This document shows, piece after piece, positions 44,924 to 53,717 of a stretch of DNA of 64,000 bases; within the stretch, counting starts at the first letter, position 1; each line of letters opens with the position of its first letter. The notes under the pieces were generated by a model, which was not told where the DNA came from, made no database searches, and saw nothing but the letters and a program-made list of their open reading frames with translations. Source of the DNA: Bacteroidota bacterium. Lineage in GTDB: Bacteria; Bacteroidota; Bacteroidia; Chitinophagales; Chitinophagaceae. The position numbers and the translations under genes were made by a program. The stretch covers positions 149,006 through 213,005 of the forward strand of contig VGFK01000001.1 in NCBI GenBank assembly GCA_016868895.1, in the 5' to 3' direction.

Positions 44924-47068
44924 TTACTCCTTGGCCTTCCCTTTTACCCGGGCAATTACTTCCTCGGCGATATTGTTCGGCGCCGGATTGTAGTGAGAGA
45001 ACTCCATGGTGGAAGAAGCGCGTCCGGAAGAGAGTGAACGGAGCTGGGTCACGTACCCGAACATTTCGCTGAGGGGCACTTTGGCCTTGATGACCTGGGC
45101 ACCTGCGCGACTGTCCATTCCCTCGAGCATGCCGCGGCGACGGTTCAAGTCACCGGTCACATCTCCCATGTACTGCTCTGGAGTGATCACTTCCACTTTC
45201 ATGATGGGCTCCAGCAATACCGGCTTCGCTTTGCGTGCCGCCTCGCGGAAACCTTGCTTGGCACAGAGCTCAAACGACATCGAGTCGGAGTCGACCTGGT
45301 GGAAGCTTCCGTCGAAAATCCGAACTTTCATGCTTTCAACTGGATAGCTGGCCAATACCCCCGTGGTCATCGCCTGCTCAAATCCCTTTTGGATGGCAGG
45401 AATGAATTCACGCGGAATGGATCCACCGAAAATATCGTTGACAAACTGCATGGACTTTCCAGGGTTCTCAGTCAACCACTCTTTATCGGCTGGACCAAAT
45501 TCAAATACGATGTCGGCGAACTTACCACGACCACCCGTCTGCTTTTTCAGCGTTTCGCGGTGCTCAATAGATGCCAAGAAGGCCTCTTTATACGCCACCT
45601 GTGGGGCGCCCTGGTTGACTTCCACCTTGAACTCGCGGCGCATACGGTCGACAATGATCTCCAAGTGCAACTCACCCATTCCACTGAGGATGGTCTGACC
45701 CGTTTCCTCATCGGTTTTTACCCTCAAGGTCGGATCTTCTTCCACCAGCTTGGCAATGGCCATACCCATTCTATCTACGTCAGCCTGTGCCTTGGGTTCT
45801 ACCGCCACAGAAATCACCGGCTCTGGAATAAACATGTTCTCCAATACAATCGGATGATCTTCGCTGCAGAGCGTATCCCCCGTCTTGATTTCCTTGAAAC
45901 CCACTGCCGCTCCAATATCACCCGCTTCGATGAAATCAATCGGATTCTGCTTGTTGGCAAACATTTTCATGATGCGACTGATCCGCTCTTTCTTTCCGCT
46001 CCTCACGTTCAATACATAGGAACCGGCATCGAGTCGACCAGAATACACACGGAAGAACGCCAAACGACCCACAAACGGATCGGTCATGATCTTGAACGCC
46101 AACGCCGCAAACGGTTCTGATGCTTCCGGCTTGCGTACGATGGTTTCACCGTTATCGGGATTGGTTCCCTCAATCGCGTCAATGTCCACCGGAGCAGGCA
46201 AGTAACGGCAAACCGCATCCAAGGCAGTTTGAACGCCCTTGTTCTTGAATGAAGATCCGCACATCATCGGAACGATGCTCAGATCAATGCACGCCTTGCG
46301 TATCGCTTCATGCACTTCATCCTCGGTGATTGAATTGGGATCTTCAAAAAATTTCTCCAATAACTTATCATCGTATTCTGCAACAGCTTCAATCAAATTT
46401 TGCCTCCACTCGTTGGCCTCCGCCACCATGTCTTCTGGTACAGAAATTTCATCAAAGGTCATTCCTTCTGTTTCCATGTGCCAGATGATGCCCTTCATTT
46501 TGATGAGGTCAACCACCCCCATGAAATTATCTTCAGCACCGATGGGCAATTGAAGCGGAACGGCCTTGGCTCCCAGCATTTCCTTCACCTGACGCACCAC
46601 CATGAGAAAATCCGCACCACTGCGGTCCATCTTGTTCACAAATCCAATGCGGGGAACACGGTACCGGTTGGCCTGGCGCCAAACGGTTTCCGACTGGGGT
46701 TCCACCCCATCCACCGCTGAAAACAACGCAATCAATCCATCCAATACGCGCATGGAACGCTCCACCTCAACAGTAAAGTCCACGTGGCCCGGAGTATCAA
46801 TGATGTTGAAATAATATTTTTTGGTGTCTGCAGTCGCCTTTCCCAACACGGTTGGAAAATTCCACTGACAGCTTACAGCAGCTGAAGTGATGGTGATGCC
46901 GCGCTCTTTTTCCTGCTCCATCCAGTCGGTGGTGGCTGCACCATCGTGTACTTCACCGATTTTGTGGATCATACCTGTATAGCGGAGAATGCGCTCCGTT
47001 GTTGTTGTCTTGCCTGCATCGATGTGTGCGGCGATTCCAAAATTGCGTTGAAATTTCAAGTCTGCCAT
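44924..47068 (-). CDS. fusA: elongation factor G
   Basis: GTPase that moves the ribosome; 714 residues. G1 is [19 protein letters not shown], switch [24 protein letters not shown]4 [11 protein letters not shown]. The C-terminal [20 protein letters not shown] and [18 protein letters not shown] are standard. Full length; only one EF-G is in this window. It has its own promoter and terminator between rpsG and rpsJ. Confidence 0.98.
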   Translation of the reverse strand: MADLKFQRNFGIAAHIDAGKTTTTERILRYTGMIHKIGEVHDGAATTDWMEQEKERGITITSAAVSCQWNFPTVLGKATADTKKYYFNIIDTPGHVDFTVEVERSMRVLDGLIALFSAVDGVEPQSETVWRQANRYRVPRIGFVNKMDRSGADFLMVVRQVKEMLGAKAVPLQLPIGAEDNFMGVVDLIKMKGIIWHMETEGMTFDEISVPEDMVAEANEWRQNLIEAVAEYDDKLLEKFFEDPNSITEDEVHEAIRKACIDLSIVPMMCGSSFKNKGVQTALDAVCRYLPAPVDIDAIEGTNPDNGETIVRKPEASEPFAALAFKIMTDPFVGRLAFFRVYSGRLDAGSYVLNVRSGKKERISRIMKMFANKQNPIDFIEAGDIGAAVGFKEIKTGDTLCSEDHPIVLENMFIPEPVISVAVEPKAQADVDRMGMAIAKLVEEDPTLRVKTDEETGQTILSGMGELHLEIIVDRMRREFKVEVNQGAPQVAYKEAFLASIEHRETLKKQTGGRGKFADIVFEFGPADKEWLTENPGKSMQFVNDIFGGSIPREFIPAIQKGFEQAMTTGVLASYPVESMKVRIFDGSFHQVDSDSMSFELCAKQGFREAARKAKPVLLEPIMKVEVITPEQYMGDVTGDLNRRRGMLEGMDSRAGAQVIKAKVPLSEMFGYVTQLRSLSSGRASSTMEFSHYNPAPNNIAEEVIARVKGKAKE

Positions 47069-47100
47069 GACGGGTGTAGTTGGTGATTATTTTGCGGGTG

Positions 47101-47132
47101 CAAAGTTATACAAAGCCCTGCAGATACGGAAA
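47101..47132 (-). promoter_or_regulatory. promoter of fusA
   Basis: TTTC (47132-47129), 20 nt, TAACTTTG (47108-47101) on the minus strand; the -7 box is exact, the -33 box differs in its last base. The -7 box ends 32 nt before the ATG. Confidence 0.6.
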
Positions 47133-47161
47133 TAAAAAAGGGTCGTTCAAAACGACCCTTT
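47131..47161 (-). terminator. intrinsic terminator of rpsG
   Basis: Eleven-base arms AAAGGGTCGTT/AACGACCCTTT (47137-47147, 47151-47161) with a three-base loop, then a T-rich run on the minus strand. It ends the rpsL-rpsG message before the fusA promoter. Confidence 0.8.
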
Positions 47162-47181
47162 CTGCTGAATCAGCTCATTTC

Positions 47182-47649
47182 TTAAATCCTGAAGTGGGCA
47201 AATGCTTTGTTCGCCTCTGCCATTCGGTGTGTATCTTCTTTCTTCTTGAATGCTCCACCCTCACCTTTGCTGGCCGCAACGATTTCGTTAGCGAGTTTGT
47301 CAGCCATGCTGCGACCATTGCGCTCGCGAGCAAACCGAATCAACCACTTGATGCTCAGTGAAATTTTTCTGTCGGGACGCACCTCAGAAGGAATCTGAAA
47401 CGTGGCACCACCGATCCTGCGGCTGCGCACTTCAACAGCAGGTGTTACATTGGAGAGGGCTTTTTTCCACACTTCGTATCCGTCTTCCCCACTCATCTTG
47501 CTCACTTTCTCAATGGCATCATAAAATATGGTAAGGGATGCATCCTTCTTTCCTTGCCACATGACGTTGTTCACAAAACGGGTCACCAGTACATCGCTGA
47601 ACTTGGGATCCGGTGCAAGGGGTAATTTTTTGGCTCTAGTCTTCCTCAT
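47182..47649 (-). CDS. rpsG: 30S ribosomal protein S7
   Basis: 155 residues. [20 protein letters not shown] opens; [20 protein letters not shown] and [20 protein letters not shown] are S7 hallmarks. It starts 30S head assembly and in E. coli represses the str operon. 21 bp after rpsL. Confidence 0.98.
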   Translation of the reverse strand: MRKTRAKKLPLAPDPKFSDVLVTRFVNNVMWQGKKDASLTIFYDAIEKVSKMSGEDGYEVWKKALSNVTPAVEVRSRRIGGATFQIPSEVRPDRKISLSIKWLIRFARERNGRSMADKLANEIVAASKGEGGAFKKKEDTHRMAEANKAFAHFRI

Positions 47650-47670
47650 CTATGGATAAGTTTCTGTGAT

Positions 47671-48051
47671 TTATTTTTTGGCTTTTTCGCGCTTGGTTCC
47701 GTATTTAGAACGGCTCTTTTTGCGGTCTTTCACTCCCGCTGTATCCAGGCTTCCGCGAACAATATGATAACGAACCCCCGGCAGATCCTTCACGCGACCA
47801 CCCCTGATCAACACGATCGAGTGCTCCTGCAGGTTGTGTCCTTCTCCGGGAATATAGGCAATCACCTCAATTTTATTGGTGAGGCGAACTTTGGCAACTT
47901 TACGAAGCGCAGAATTGGGCTTCTTGGGTGTTGTGGTATACACACGGGTGCACACTCCACGACGTTGTGGACATGCATCCAGGGCCCTTGATTTACTCTT
48001 GGCCTTGATGATTTCTCTTCCTTTTCTAACAAGCTGCTGTATTGTAGGCAT
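47671..48051 (-). CDS. rpsL: 30S ribosomal protein S12
   Basis: 126 residues from ATG 48051 ([13 protein letters not shown]); a longer open frame upstream covers the promoter and is rejected. [19 protein letters not shown] contains the two lysines (43, 44 counting Met) where streptomycin resistance mutations usually fall, here wild type; [17 protein letters not shown] is also wild type. First gene of the str unit. Confidence 0.98.
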   Translation of the reverse strand: MPTIQQLVRKGREIIKAKSKSRALDACPQRRGVCTRVYTTTPKKPNSALRKVAKVRLTNKIEVIAYIPGEGHNLQEHSIVLIRGGRVKDLPGVRYHIVRGSLDTAGVKDRKKSRSKYGTKREKAKK

Positions 48052-48074
48052 TCTACCCTTTTTTAACGGGACGG

Positions 48075-48105
48075 CAAAGGTAGGGGTAATTTTCAAAAAA
48101 CCAAA
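48075..48105 (-). promoter_or_regulatory. consensus promoter of rpsL (str unit)
   Basis: TTTG (48105-48102), 19 nt, TACCTTTG (48082-48075) on the minus strand is an exact match. The -7 box ends 23 nt before the rpsL ATG, and the -33 box lies 5 bp from the end of ilvE. Confidence 0.75.
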
Positions 48106-48110
48106 ACCCT

Positions 48111-49172
48111 CTACTCAAATACGGGAAGCATCCAGTTATGGACGTCCGGCTCAATGCCATCGCGAATTCCAGTCAGTTTTGCCTTTAGGGTATCGGCCAA
48201 CTTGAATTGAAGGGGTTCAAAGAGCAGGGACCGGTCCTTGTACCGGATCTCTTGCACCTTGGAAATAGTGGCTGCAGTTCCGGTTCCAAATGCTTCGGTG
48301 AACAACCCCGCTTGGTGGGCTTCAATGAGTTCCAAAATGGAGATGTTTCGTTCTTCCACCGGAATGCCGATGTCCCGTGCCACCTTGATCACACTGTCGC
48401 GTGTCACTCCCTCCAGAATGGTGCCATTTGCAAGGGAAGGGGTAATGAGTCGGCCGTCCACGAGGAAAAAGATATTGATGGTTCCACACTCCTGAACATA
48501 TTTGTGCTCATGGGCGTCGGTCCACAGTATCTGATCAAATCCATTTTTTTGGGCAATGGCAAAGGGGTGGAGCGAAGCTGCATAGTTGCCAGCTGTTTTC
48601 GCACGACCAATTCCGCCTTCCACTGCCCGTACATACTTTTCTTCTACCTGAATGCGCATGGGTGCTGCATAGTAAGGACCCACCGGCGATAAGATGATCA
48701 TGAACAAATAGGATGATGAAGGCATGACCCCCAACAGTTCGTTTGTGCCAAACATGAACGGGCGGATGTACATGGCATGCTCAACTTCATGGGGAATCCA
48801 CTTGTCCTCCATCTGCAAAAGTTTTCTCATCCCACCAATAAAGATATCTTCGGAAATCTCCGGCATCTCCATCCGATGGGCAGAACGATTGAACCGCTTT
48901 AGATTTTCGTATGGACGAAAAATGGCGGATCGACCATCCTGCATCCGAAATGCTTTTACCCCTTCAAAAATGGATTGACCATAGTGCAAGGTGGCCATGG
49001 CTGGATCAAAGCAAATCGGTCCATACGGGAGTATCTCGGGTGCTTGCCATCGACCATCTTGGTATTTGGCCATCAGCATGTGATCGGTAAAATACCTGCC
49101 AAACCCTAAATTGTTGAAATCCACTTCGCGCAATTTGGATGTTGCGGCTTTTGTTACCTTTATCGTTTCCAT
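48111..49172 (-). CDS. ilvE: branched-chain amino acid aminotransferase
   Basis: PLP fold type IV, last step of Ile/Leu/Val synthesis. 353 residues from ATG 49172 (METIKVTKA); ATG 49181 is also possible. The PLP lysine is in [13 protein letters not shown], with [11 protein letters not shown] and [12 protein letters not shown] earlier, and [14 protein letters not shown] and [11 protein letters not shown] later. Matches the eukaryote/Bacteroidota BCAT type in length. It lies upstream of rpsL on the same strand with its end touching the rpsL promoter. Confidence 0.95.
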   Translation of the reverse strand: METIKVTKAATSKLREVDFNNLGFGRYFTDHMLMAKYQDGRWQAPEILPYGPICFDPAMATLHYGQSIFEGVKAFRMQDGRSAIFRPYENLKRFNRSAHRMEMPEISEDIFIGGMRKLLQMEDKWIPHEVEHAMYIRPFMFGTNELLGVMPSSSYLFMIILSPVGPYYAAPMRIQVEEKYVRAVEGGIGRAKTAGNYAASLHPFAIAQKNGFDQILWTDAHEHKYVQECGTINIFFLVDGRLITPSLANGTILEGVTRDSVIKVARDIGIPVEERNISILELIEAHQAGLFTEAFGTGTAATISKVQEIRYKDRSLLFEPLQFKLADTLKAKLTGIRDGIEPDVHNWMLPVFE

Positions 49173-49219
49173 GAACTCCATGATCAACATTTCTGCAAAG
49201 AAACGAAAACAATGACACA

Positions 49220-49678
49220 ATGGAATCAGTAAAGTTGAACGCTACTGCACTGGCTCAGGTGTACGGAAAAGATTTTCTCATCGATGGAACAGCCCCTTCG
49301 GTTTCGCCAGCCTCCTCTTCGCAACGCAGGGTGGTGGTGGTGACCGCATACCCCCATACTGTTCCAGCAGCAGCTGCCCAATTCTTGCAATCCATTTTGT
49401 CTGCCTGTAAATTGTTGCCGGGACAAGTAGAAATCGTCACTGCATCCCCGGATATACCGGACTATACCTCCATTCATTTGCAATGGAACAACAGCATCAC
49501 CCTCCTATTTGGTGTACAGCCGGATCAAATTGGTTTGCCCATGCACTTTCCGCATTTTCAAGTACAATCCTTTGCTGAAAAAACTTACCTGAGCAGTCCG
49601 CCGCTGGAAGAAGTGGAACAGGACCGTTCACTCAAACTCCAGCTCTGGCAATCCCTTCAAAAACTATTTGCCGTATGA
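49220..49678 (+). CDS. unrecognised 152-residue protein coupled to rdgB
   Basis: No family recognised. The N-terminal 30 residues are Ser/Ala-rich; a strand-like RRVVVVTAYPHTVPAAAAQF is followed by PGQVEIVTASPDIPDYTSIHL and NNSITLLFGVQPDQIGLPMH, suggesting an alpha/beta domain. The C-terminus EEVEQDRSLKLQLWQSLQKL is a helix of the kind seen in the DNA polymerase III psi/HolD-like small proteins; that is a weak guess. No signal peptide. Its stop overlaps the rdgB start as ATGA, so the two are probably co-translated. Confidence 0.75.
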   Translation: MESVKLNATALAQVYGKDFLIDGTAPSVSPASSSQRRVVVVTAYPHTVPAAAAQFLQSILSACKLLPGQVEIVTASPDIPDYTSIHLQWNNSITLLFGVQPDQIGLPMHFPHFQVQSFAEKTYLSSPPLEEVEQDRSLKLQLWQSLQKLFAV

Positions 49679-50283
49679 GCCAGCTCCTCTTCGCCTCCAA
49701 CAATGTCCACAAGGCAGATGAATTCAGAGAGATCCTCGCCCCTCCGCTCAACATCCTGACGTTAAAAGAAGCCGGCATCACGATTGAAATTCCAGAACCC
49801 CACCCCACCCTAGAAGAAAATGCACTGGAAAAAGCGAGGGTCATTTATGCCCTAACCGGTAAGGATTGTTTCTCAGAAGATACGGGATTGGAAGTCGATT
49901 CCCTGAATGGTGCACCGGGAGTTCATACTGCACGCTTTGCGGGTCCGCATGCAAGCGATCACGATAACATTCAACAACTGTTAATGGAATTGAAGCCCCA
50001 CACCAACCGATCCGCCCGGTTTCTTACCGTGATCTGCTTGATCTGGAAAGGAAAAGAATTTTTATTCAAAGGGGAATGCGAAGGAAGGATTGCTGAAAGG
50101 GAAGAGGGACAAACTGGCTTCGGGTATGACCCCGTTTTTATTCCATCAGGCTACCAGGAAACATTTGCTGCATTGGGGATGGATGTAAAAAAAGAAATCA
50201 GTCACCGGAAAAAAGCTGCCGTTCAACTGGCCGCATTTTTGAACGAGGCATCGTTCCAAATTTCCCAGGAAGCCTCCGCCTGA
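49675..50283 (+). CDS. rdgB: RdgB/HAM1 non-canonical purine NTP pyrophosphatase
   Basis: Removes dITP/XTP from the nucleotide pool. 202 residues. LLFASNNVHKADEFREIL opens; SEDTGLEVDSLNGAPGVHTA and AREEGQTGFGYDPVF-like (here ERE EGQTGFGYDPVFIPSGY) are the catalytic segments; KKEISHRKKAA closes the core. The last 61 bases overlap the convergent aroE gene. Confidence 0.96.
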   Translation: MSQLLFASNNVHKADEFREILAPPLNILTLKEAGITIEIPEPHPTLEENALEKARVIYALTGKDCFSEDTGLEVDSLNGAPGVHTARFAGPHASDHDNIQQLLMELKPHTNRSARFLTVICLIWKGKEFLFKGECEGRIAEREEGQTGFGYDPVFIPSGYQETFAALGMDVKKEISHRKKAAVQLAAFLNEASFQISQEASA

Positions 50284-50978
50284 ATCACGAGCATATCCAT
50301 CCCATTTTCAACTGCTGCTCCACGCTGTTCTCCTTCTCTCAAAAAAGCAGTGCGTTCAGGATTGTACACCAAATCGTATAGATAATGCTGGGGACCTATT
50401 GCGTCATACGGTAGTGCCGGCTTTGATTCGATGTTGGGATGCATTCCCAGCGGAGTGGTATTGATGATCAACCGATGCGACGCAATCAGATCAGCATCGA
50501 TTTCTTCATAGGTGAGTCCTTCGGAATGGGTGGTTCTGCTTATGGTTAGGAATGGAATGTTCTTTTCTTTTAACACATGCACCACCGCTTTTGCTGCTCC
50601 TCCCGTCCCCAGCACCAGCGCACGATCATGATGCGGCTGCCAGTGCCGATGAAGTGTTTGCGAAAATCCAATCACATCGGTATTGTAGCCAATGAGTCGA
50701 CCTTCCCGAATGGCAATGCAATTGCAGGCTCCTATCTGCTCTACAGCTGCCGTCTGCTCTGTCAAATATGGCAGGACCTGCTCTTTGTAGGGAATGGTGA
50801 CGTTGAGTCCTGCTAAATCCGGATGTGCGAACAACAATTCCGGCAACTCATCAATAGAGGACAATGGATAAAGTTCATACACATGATCCCGAATGGATTC
50901 CTGCTGAAATTTTTGAGCAAAATAATTTCCCGAGAAAGAATGGGAAAGCGGATAGCCAATGAGTCCAAATCGGCGCAT
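50223..50978 (-). CDS. aroE: shikimate dehydrogenase
   Basis: Reduces dehydroshikimate with NADPH. 251 residues. RFGLIGYPLSHSFSGNYFAQ opens; the catalytic lysine is in GLNVTIPYKEQVLPYL; the Asp in YNTDVIGF; NADP-binding LVLGTGGAAKAVVHVLKE. It is the last gene of TPR-comA-aroE; its 3' end overlaps rdgB tail to tail for 61 bp. Confidence 0.95.
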   Translation of the reverse strand: MRRFGLIGYPLSHSFSGNYFAQKFQQESIRDHVYELYPLSSIDELPELLFAHPDLAGLNVTIPYKEQVLPYLTEQTAAVEQIGACNCIAIREGRLIGYNTDVIGFSQTLHRHWQPHHDRALVLGTGGAAKAVVHVLKEKNIPFLTISRTTHSEGLTYEEIDADLIASHRLIINTTPLGMHPNIESKPALPYDAIGPQHYLYDLVYNPERTAFLREGEQRGAAVENGMDMLVIQAEASWEIWNDASFKNAAS

Positions 50979-50982
50979 GGGA

Positions 50983-51744
50983 TTATGGCTTGAGAAAAAG
51001 GCTGAAGGTATCGCCTCTCAATCCAATGCGCATGGCTTCCAGCGCAATGATTTCGGATGGTGCGATGTTGCCCAGGTTCACGTTGGCACCCAAGAGCTCA
51101 ATAAAATACAACTGCTGTGCCTTTTGAGGTGCTTCCCATAAAATTTTTTCTCCGGGAATTTGCGTCAGGATTTCTTGAACAAGTCCTTCACGGACCTCCC
51201 CGCTGCCTCTGTAGATACCTACATTGCCCGCCTCCCGTGCTTCTGCAATCACCCAGGACGCACCTGCGCTCAATTCTGCGCGCATCAGCTCGATCCATTT
51301 ATAGGGAGGTATGATGTGGGCGGCATCTTTGCTGCCGACTTCACTCAAAACAGTTCCAATTGTACTGAGTTTTTCAATGTAGCCGCATTTTTCTGTATGC
51401 GGGATGGCGATGGAACCATCACTGACCTCCATGTACCGGATGTTGTAATCCTTGCAGAGGGAAATATACTCGTTGAATTGATTTCGGATGAGAAAGGCTT
51501 CCATCAAGGTTCCTCCAAAATAGACGGGAATGCCGGCATTTTGATAGAGCTCAATTTTCTCCCTCAACTTGGGGGTAACATAGGCTGTTCCAAATCCCAA
51601 TTTGATGAGGTCAACGTGAGGAACAGCGTTCTCAATAAAATGACGCGCTTCTTCTAGCGATAAGCCCTTGTCCATGACCATGGTGATTCCTTCGATTCGG
51701 GGTTTCGCAAAGCGATCAGGCATCTGAGAGAGAGAAAAGTTCAT
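50983..51744 (-). CDS. comA: phosphosulfolactate synthase (ComA family)
   Basis: 253 residues, matching ComA, which adds sulfite to phosphoenolpyruvate to give phosphosulfolactate. Landmarks: GITMVMDKGLSLEEARHFI, HVDLIKLGFGTAYVTP, VYFGGTLMEAFLIRNQ, MEVSDGSIAIPHTEKCGYI and SWVIAEAREAGNVGIYRG. First described in methanogens (coenzyme M), but homologues occur in bacteria where sulfolactate or cysteate is the likely product. comB and comC were not found in this window. It ends 4 bp before aroE. Confidence 0.88.
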   Translation of the reverse strand: MNFSLSQMPDRFAKPRIEGITMVMDKGLSLEEARHFIENAVPHVDLIKLGFGTAYVTPKLREKIELYQNAGIPVYFGGTLMEAFLIRNQFNEYISLCKDYNIRYMEVSDGSIAIPHTEKCGYIEKLSTIGTVLSEVGSKDAAHIIPPYKWIELMRAELSAGASWVIAEAREAGNVGIYRGSGEVREGLVQEILTQIPGEKILWEAPQKAQQLYFIELLGANVNLGNIAPSEIIALEAMRIGLRGDTFSLFLKP

Positions 51745-51812
51745 GTGGAATATGCTGGTTCCTGCAAATTTAATAAGCTTAAGCGAAAACGGTTCAACCG
51801 ATGTCGGATTGG

Positions 51813-53234
51813 CTAAATTCTTCTACGGCGTTTAAAGCGGAGAATGAGTTCCACCACTTGTGGATGCTTTACGGAAGAAGGGTATAGGTTTAAAAAAGAT
51901 TTCAATTGTTTGGGGTACCGTTCCAGTGTTGCTTCCAAGGCTTCAAATCCTTCCTTGTTTTTACCCAAGGCCAGCAGGATGGCTGCCCGATAAAATTCCA
52001 GGATGGGACGATTGCCAAGTCGGCTACGGGCCAGTTCCACTTGTCGTTCAGCCTCTGCATGTTGCTGACTCAAAAACAATGTACGGATCAATGCTTCCCA
52101 GCCCTTGATGCTGCGCGGCTTTGATTGCACGACAGCTAAAAAATGATGCACCGCTTCTTTATGATGGCCCAACTTGACATGGCATTCGCCCATGGTCAAA
52201 TTGAATTCGGGATCAAGCCGTTTTATGCGCAAGGCCATCTCCAGGTATTTGATGGCTTGGGCATATTTCAATTCTTTCATGTAGGTGCCTGCCACTTTCA
52301 CATAGAGCCGTGCATTGTCGGGGTTCAGGTGCGAAGCCTTTCTGTAATAGAACCGCGCTTGTGCATGATTTCGAATCTTCTCATAGCAGTATCCAATGGC
52401 CTGATAGATCAGGTCTTCTGGTCGCGACAACTCAATCACCTTTTCCAGTTGATCAATGGCTTCCTTGTAGCGGTGCAACCGCATCAACGCATCGGCCATG
52501 TTGCGGTAGGCATAATCGAATTTTTCGTTGATCGCAATGGCATATTGATACGCATCAATTGCTTTTTCAAACAACTTCAATCCCTGGTACGCGGCTGCCA
52601 AATTGAACCAGGCAAGATCGCTGTAGGGATATTCTTCGATGATTTTTAGATGCAACCGGATGCTTTCTTCGTTGCGACCGGTGAAGTCGGTCCAAAAACA
52701 GATTTTATACAAGGCCTCCTCATTGGTTGGATCGTATTCGAGGATCCACTTGAGGCAATCGAAAATTTTCTCAAATGCTTCGTAATCGTCGTACACGTCC
52801 GCCAGTTCAAACAACAACTCGATGCGCTCCTCGCCTTCAAACCGGTTGACGGCTTCTTCAAGCAACTCAACCGCCTTCTCTTGTAAATCGAGCGCCAGAT
52901 AAGCATCCGTTCTCAGGATGTAAATATCGATGTCATTTTTGTCCAGGATTTCCGCCTTATCCAACATCAGCAACGCTTTTTTATAGTGCCGGGATGCAAT
53001 GAGCAAATCAGCTTTTTTTACCATCAGAGAGGAAGAGAAGGGAAACTGCGCTATGCCCAGCTCAGCAGCTTCCATGGCCTTGGTGATGGCGTCTTGATCG
53101 TCAAAATGGTCGATGATGCGCTCAAAGGATTCTTCGCTGAGAAACCCTACCCCTTTCCCATTCTTGATCCGCTCATAGGTATTGAGCAACTCTGTAATGT
53201 CTTCATGTTCCGAGAAACGCGACTCGTCCGCCAT
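51813..53234 (-). CDS. tetratricopeptide-repeat protein
   Basis: 473 residues built of about eleven TPR-like helical pairs, for example FNLAAAYQGLKLFEKAIDAYQ and AYRNMADALMRLHRYKEAI. An acidic N-terminus and a basic tail (RFKRRRRI). No signal peptide or membrane segment, so cytoplasmic. TPRs bind partner proteins; partner unknown. First gene of the run leading to comA and aroE. Confidence 0.85.
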   Translation of the reverse strand: MADESRFSEHEDITELLNTYERIKNGKGVGFLSEESFERIIDHFDDQDAITKAMEAAELGIAQFPFSSSLMVKKADLLIASRHYKKALLMLDKAEILDKNDIDIYILRTDAYLALDLQEKAVELLEEAVNRFEGEERIELLFELADVYDDYEAFEKIFDCLKWILEYDPTNEEALYKICFWTDFTGRNEESIRLHLKIIEEYPYSDLAWFNLAAAYQGLKLFEKAIDAYQYAIAINEKFDYAYRNMADALMRLHRYKEAIDQLEKVIELSRPEDLIYQAIGYCYEKIRNHAQARFYYRKASHLNPDNARLYVKVAGTYMKELKYAQAIKYLEMALRIKRLDPEFNLTMGECHVKLGHHKEAVHHFLAVVQSKPRSIKGWEALIRTLFLSQQHAEAERQVELARSRLGNRPILEFYRAAILLALGKNKEGFEALEATLERYPKQLKSFLNLYPSSVKHPQVVELILRFKRRRRI

Positions 53235-53260
53235 CAGCTTGTATGTACTTGTAATTTAGG

Positions 53261-53291
53261 CAATTGTAGGAAAGTTTTTAAGCAGTGCAAT
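53261..53291 (-). promoter_or_regulatory. promoter-like site of the TPR gene
   Basis: ATTG (53291-53288), 19 nt, TACAATTG (53268-53261) on the minus strand: one mismatch in each box from the Bacteroidota pattern; ends 26 nt before the ATG. Confidence 0.45.
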
Positions 53292-53335
53292 AATTTCTTT
53301 TGCAATTCGTTATGATTTAGTAAGAAATGTGCGTT

Positions 53336-53367
53336 TTTGGGTATTTTAACATTTCTTATTAATTTTG
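53336..53367 (+). promoter_or_regulatory. consensus promoter of the small secreted orphan
   Basis: TTTG (53336-53339), 20 nt, TAATTTTG (53360-53367). The ATG at 53373 begins only 5 bases after the -7 box, so the message may start at or within the start codon. Confidence 0.65.
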
Positions 53368-53372
53368 TCCTG

Positions 53373-53714
53373 ATGAAAACCACAAACAGATCCACATTAT
53401 TCTTCTCCAAGGGAGTTGTTGCATTGCTGGGACTGCTATTTTTCACCCATGCTGTAATGGCCGTGGATGGCATCATCGTCAAGTCAAAATCCTCCAAAGC
53501 CTCTTATTCCAACATGAAAAAGAACCTCAGCCTTTCGCTGAGCTCGGGTTTTTCCTATCGCGAAAACAAATCCTTTGGCTTCAGGAAAATCGGAAAGGAC
53601 AATTCGTTCAACTCTGTTATCACCTACCAGAAAGGGAACATCACCTACATGCTTCCGTATCGGAACCGCACGGTGCTGAACCGGTTCAAAACTCCGGTTA
53701 AGCCTCAGAACTGA
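53373..53714 (+). CDS. small secreted protein of unknown function
   Basis: 113 residues. A signal peptide covers about 1-30 (hydrophobic VVALLGLLFFTHAVMA). The mature part is basic and rich in Lys, Ser and Asn (SKSSKASYSNMKKNLSLSLS; GNITYMLPYRNRTVLNRFKT), with no cysteine and no lipobox. No family recognised. Single gene with its own strong promoter; its stop lies 3 bp from the convergent GLPGLI gene. Confidence 0.7.
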   Translation: MKTTNRSTLFFSKGVVALLGLLFFTHAVMAVDGIIVKSKSSKASYSNMKKNLSLSLSSGFSYRENKSFGFRKIGKDNSFNSVITYQKGNITYMLPYRNRTVLNRFKTPVKPQN

Positions 53715-53717
53715 TAC

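Noticed and set aside
45254-46120. 288-codon plus-strand frame opposite fusA
   Set aside because: Antisense shadow of EF-G.
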